Made by a program: the position numbers and the translations under genes. A stretch of DNA of 6,474 bases. Origin: Oscillospiraceae bacterium. Its GTDB lineage: Bacteria; Bacillota; Clostridia; Oscillospirales; CAG-272. Where the stretch lies: NCBI GenBank assembly GCA_015063655.1, contig SVTU01000080.1, forward strand, positions 1-6,474, in the 5' to 3' direction. The notes beneath the pieces are model-generated. The model had not been told where the DNA came from and did no database searches. It saw only the letters and a list, made by a program, of their open reading frames with translations. Below are positions 6,420-6,474 of this stretch, one piece after another (within the stretch, counting starts at the first letter, position 1; every line of letters begins with the position of its first letter).

Positions 6420-6474
6420 GTAGACAGCATCGGATACTCCGACGGCCCGTGCCGAAGCAGGCTTGAAAATTTGC
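6420..6474 (+). other. Start of a structured transcript (leader or ncRNA), cut by the window edge
   Basis: Immediately after the predicted start site two contiguous hairpins can form: TCGGA-TAC-TCCGA (6430-6442) and CGGC-CCGT-GCCG (6443-6454). No ATG with a ribosome binding site follows within the 55 visible bases. I checked it by eye against remembered starts of tmRNA, RNase P RNA, SRP RNA, 6S RNA and common riboswitches and saw no match. It could be the leader of a downstream gene or the 5' end of a non-coding RNA. Confidence 0.45.

Overview
The window reads like chromosomal DNA of an anaerobic, low-to-middle GC member of the Bacillota, most likely Clostridia. Reasons: a pyruvate formate-lyase type activase, strong AGGAG ribosome binding sites, near-consensus TTGACA/TATAAT promoters with 17-bp spacers, AT-rich intergenic DNA beside coding DNA of about even GC, and a typical LTAC lipobox. 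No mobile element, CRISPR array, tRNA or rRNA was recognised. The genus cannot be fixed from the sequence alone.

Layout from left to right. Positions 1-591 (+) hold the C-terminal part of a pyruvate formate-lyase activating enzyme, cut by the window edge. It converges on a minus-strand gene at 658-2322 for a 554-residue acidic lipoprotein of unknown function, and the two share a perfect 15-bp hairpin terminator at 604-637. The lipoprotein gene has its own consensus extended -10 promoter at 2368-2396, so it is a single-gene unit.

Further right, also on the minus strand, are three membrane protein genes in transcription order: a GT87-like membrane glycosyltransferase (4870-6159), a sodium-dependent NSS-family transporter (3445-4800) and an AEC-family permease (2488-3411). 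The gaps are 69 and 33 bp. A promoter at 6246-6274 drives the first gene. A GC-rich hairpin without a U-tract lies between the glycosyltransferase and NSS genes, and a second hairpin follows the AEC gene. The NSS and AEC genes are very probably co-transcribed. Whether the glycosyltransferase belongs to the same transcript is open.

The right end (about 6160-6474) is non-coding. It holds the glycosyltransferase leader and promoter, an odd purine-to-pyrimidine tract, and a strong divergent plus-strand promoter with A-tracts upstream. That promoter starts a transcript with two tandem hairpins that runs off the window. The least explained parts are the orphan lipoprotein and this rightmost transcript. 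No clearly new multi-gene system is visible.
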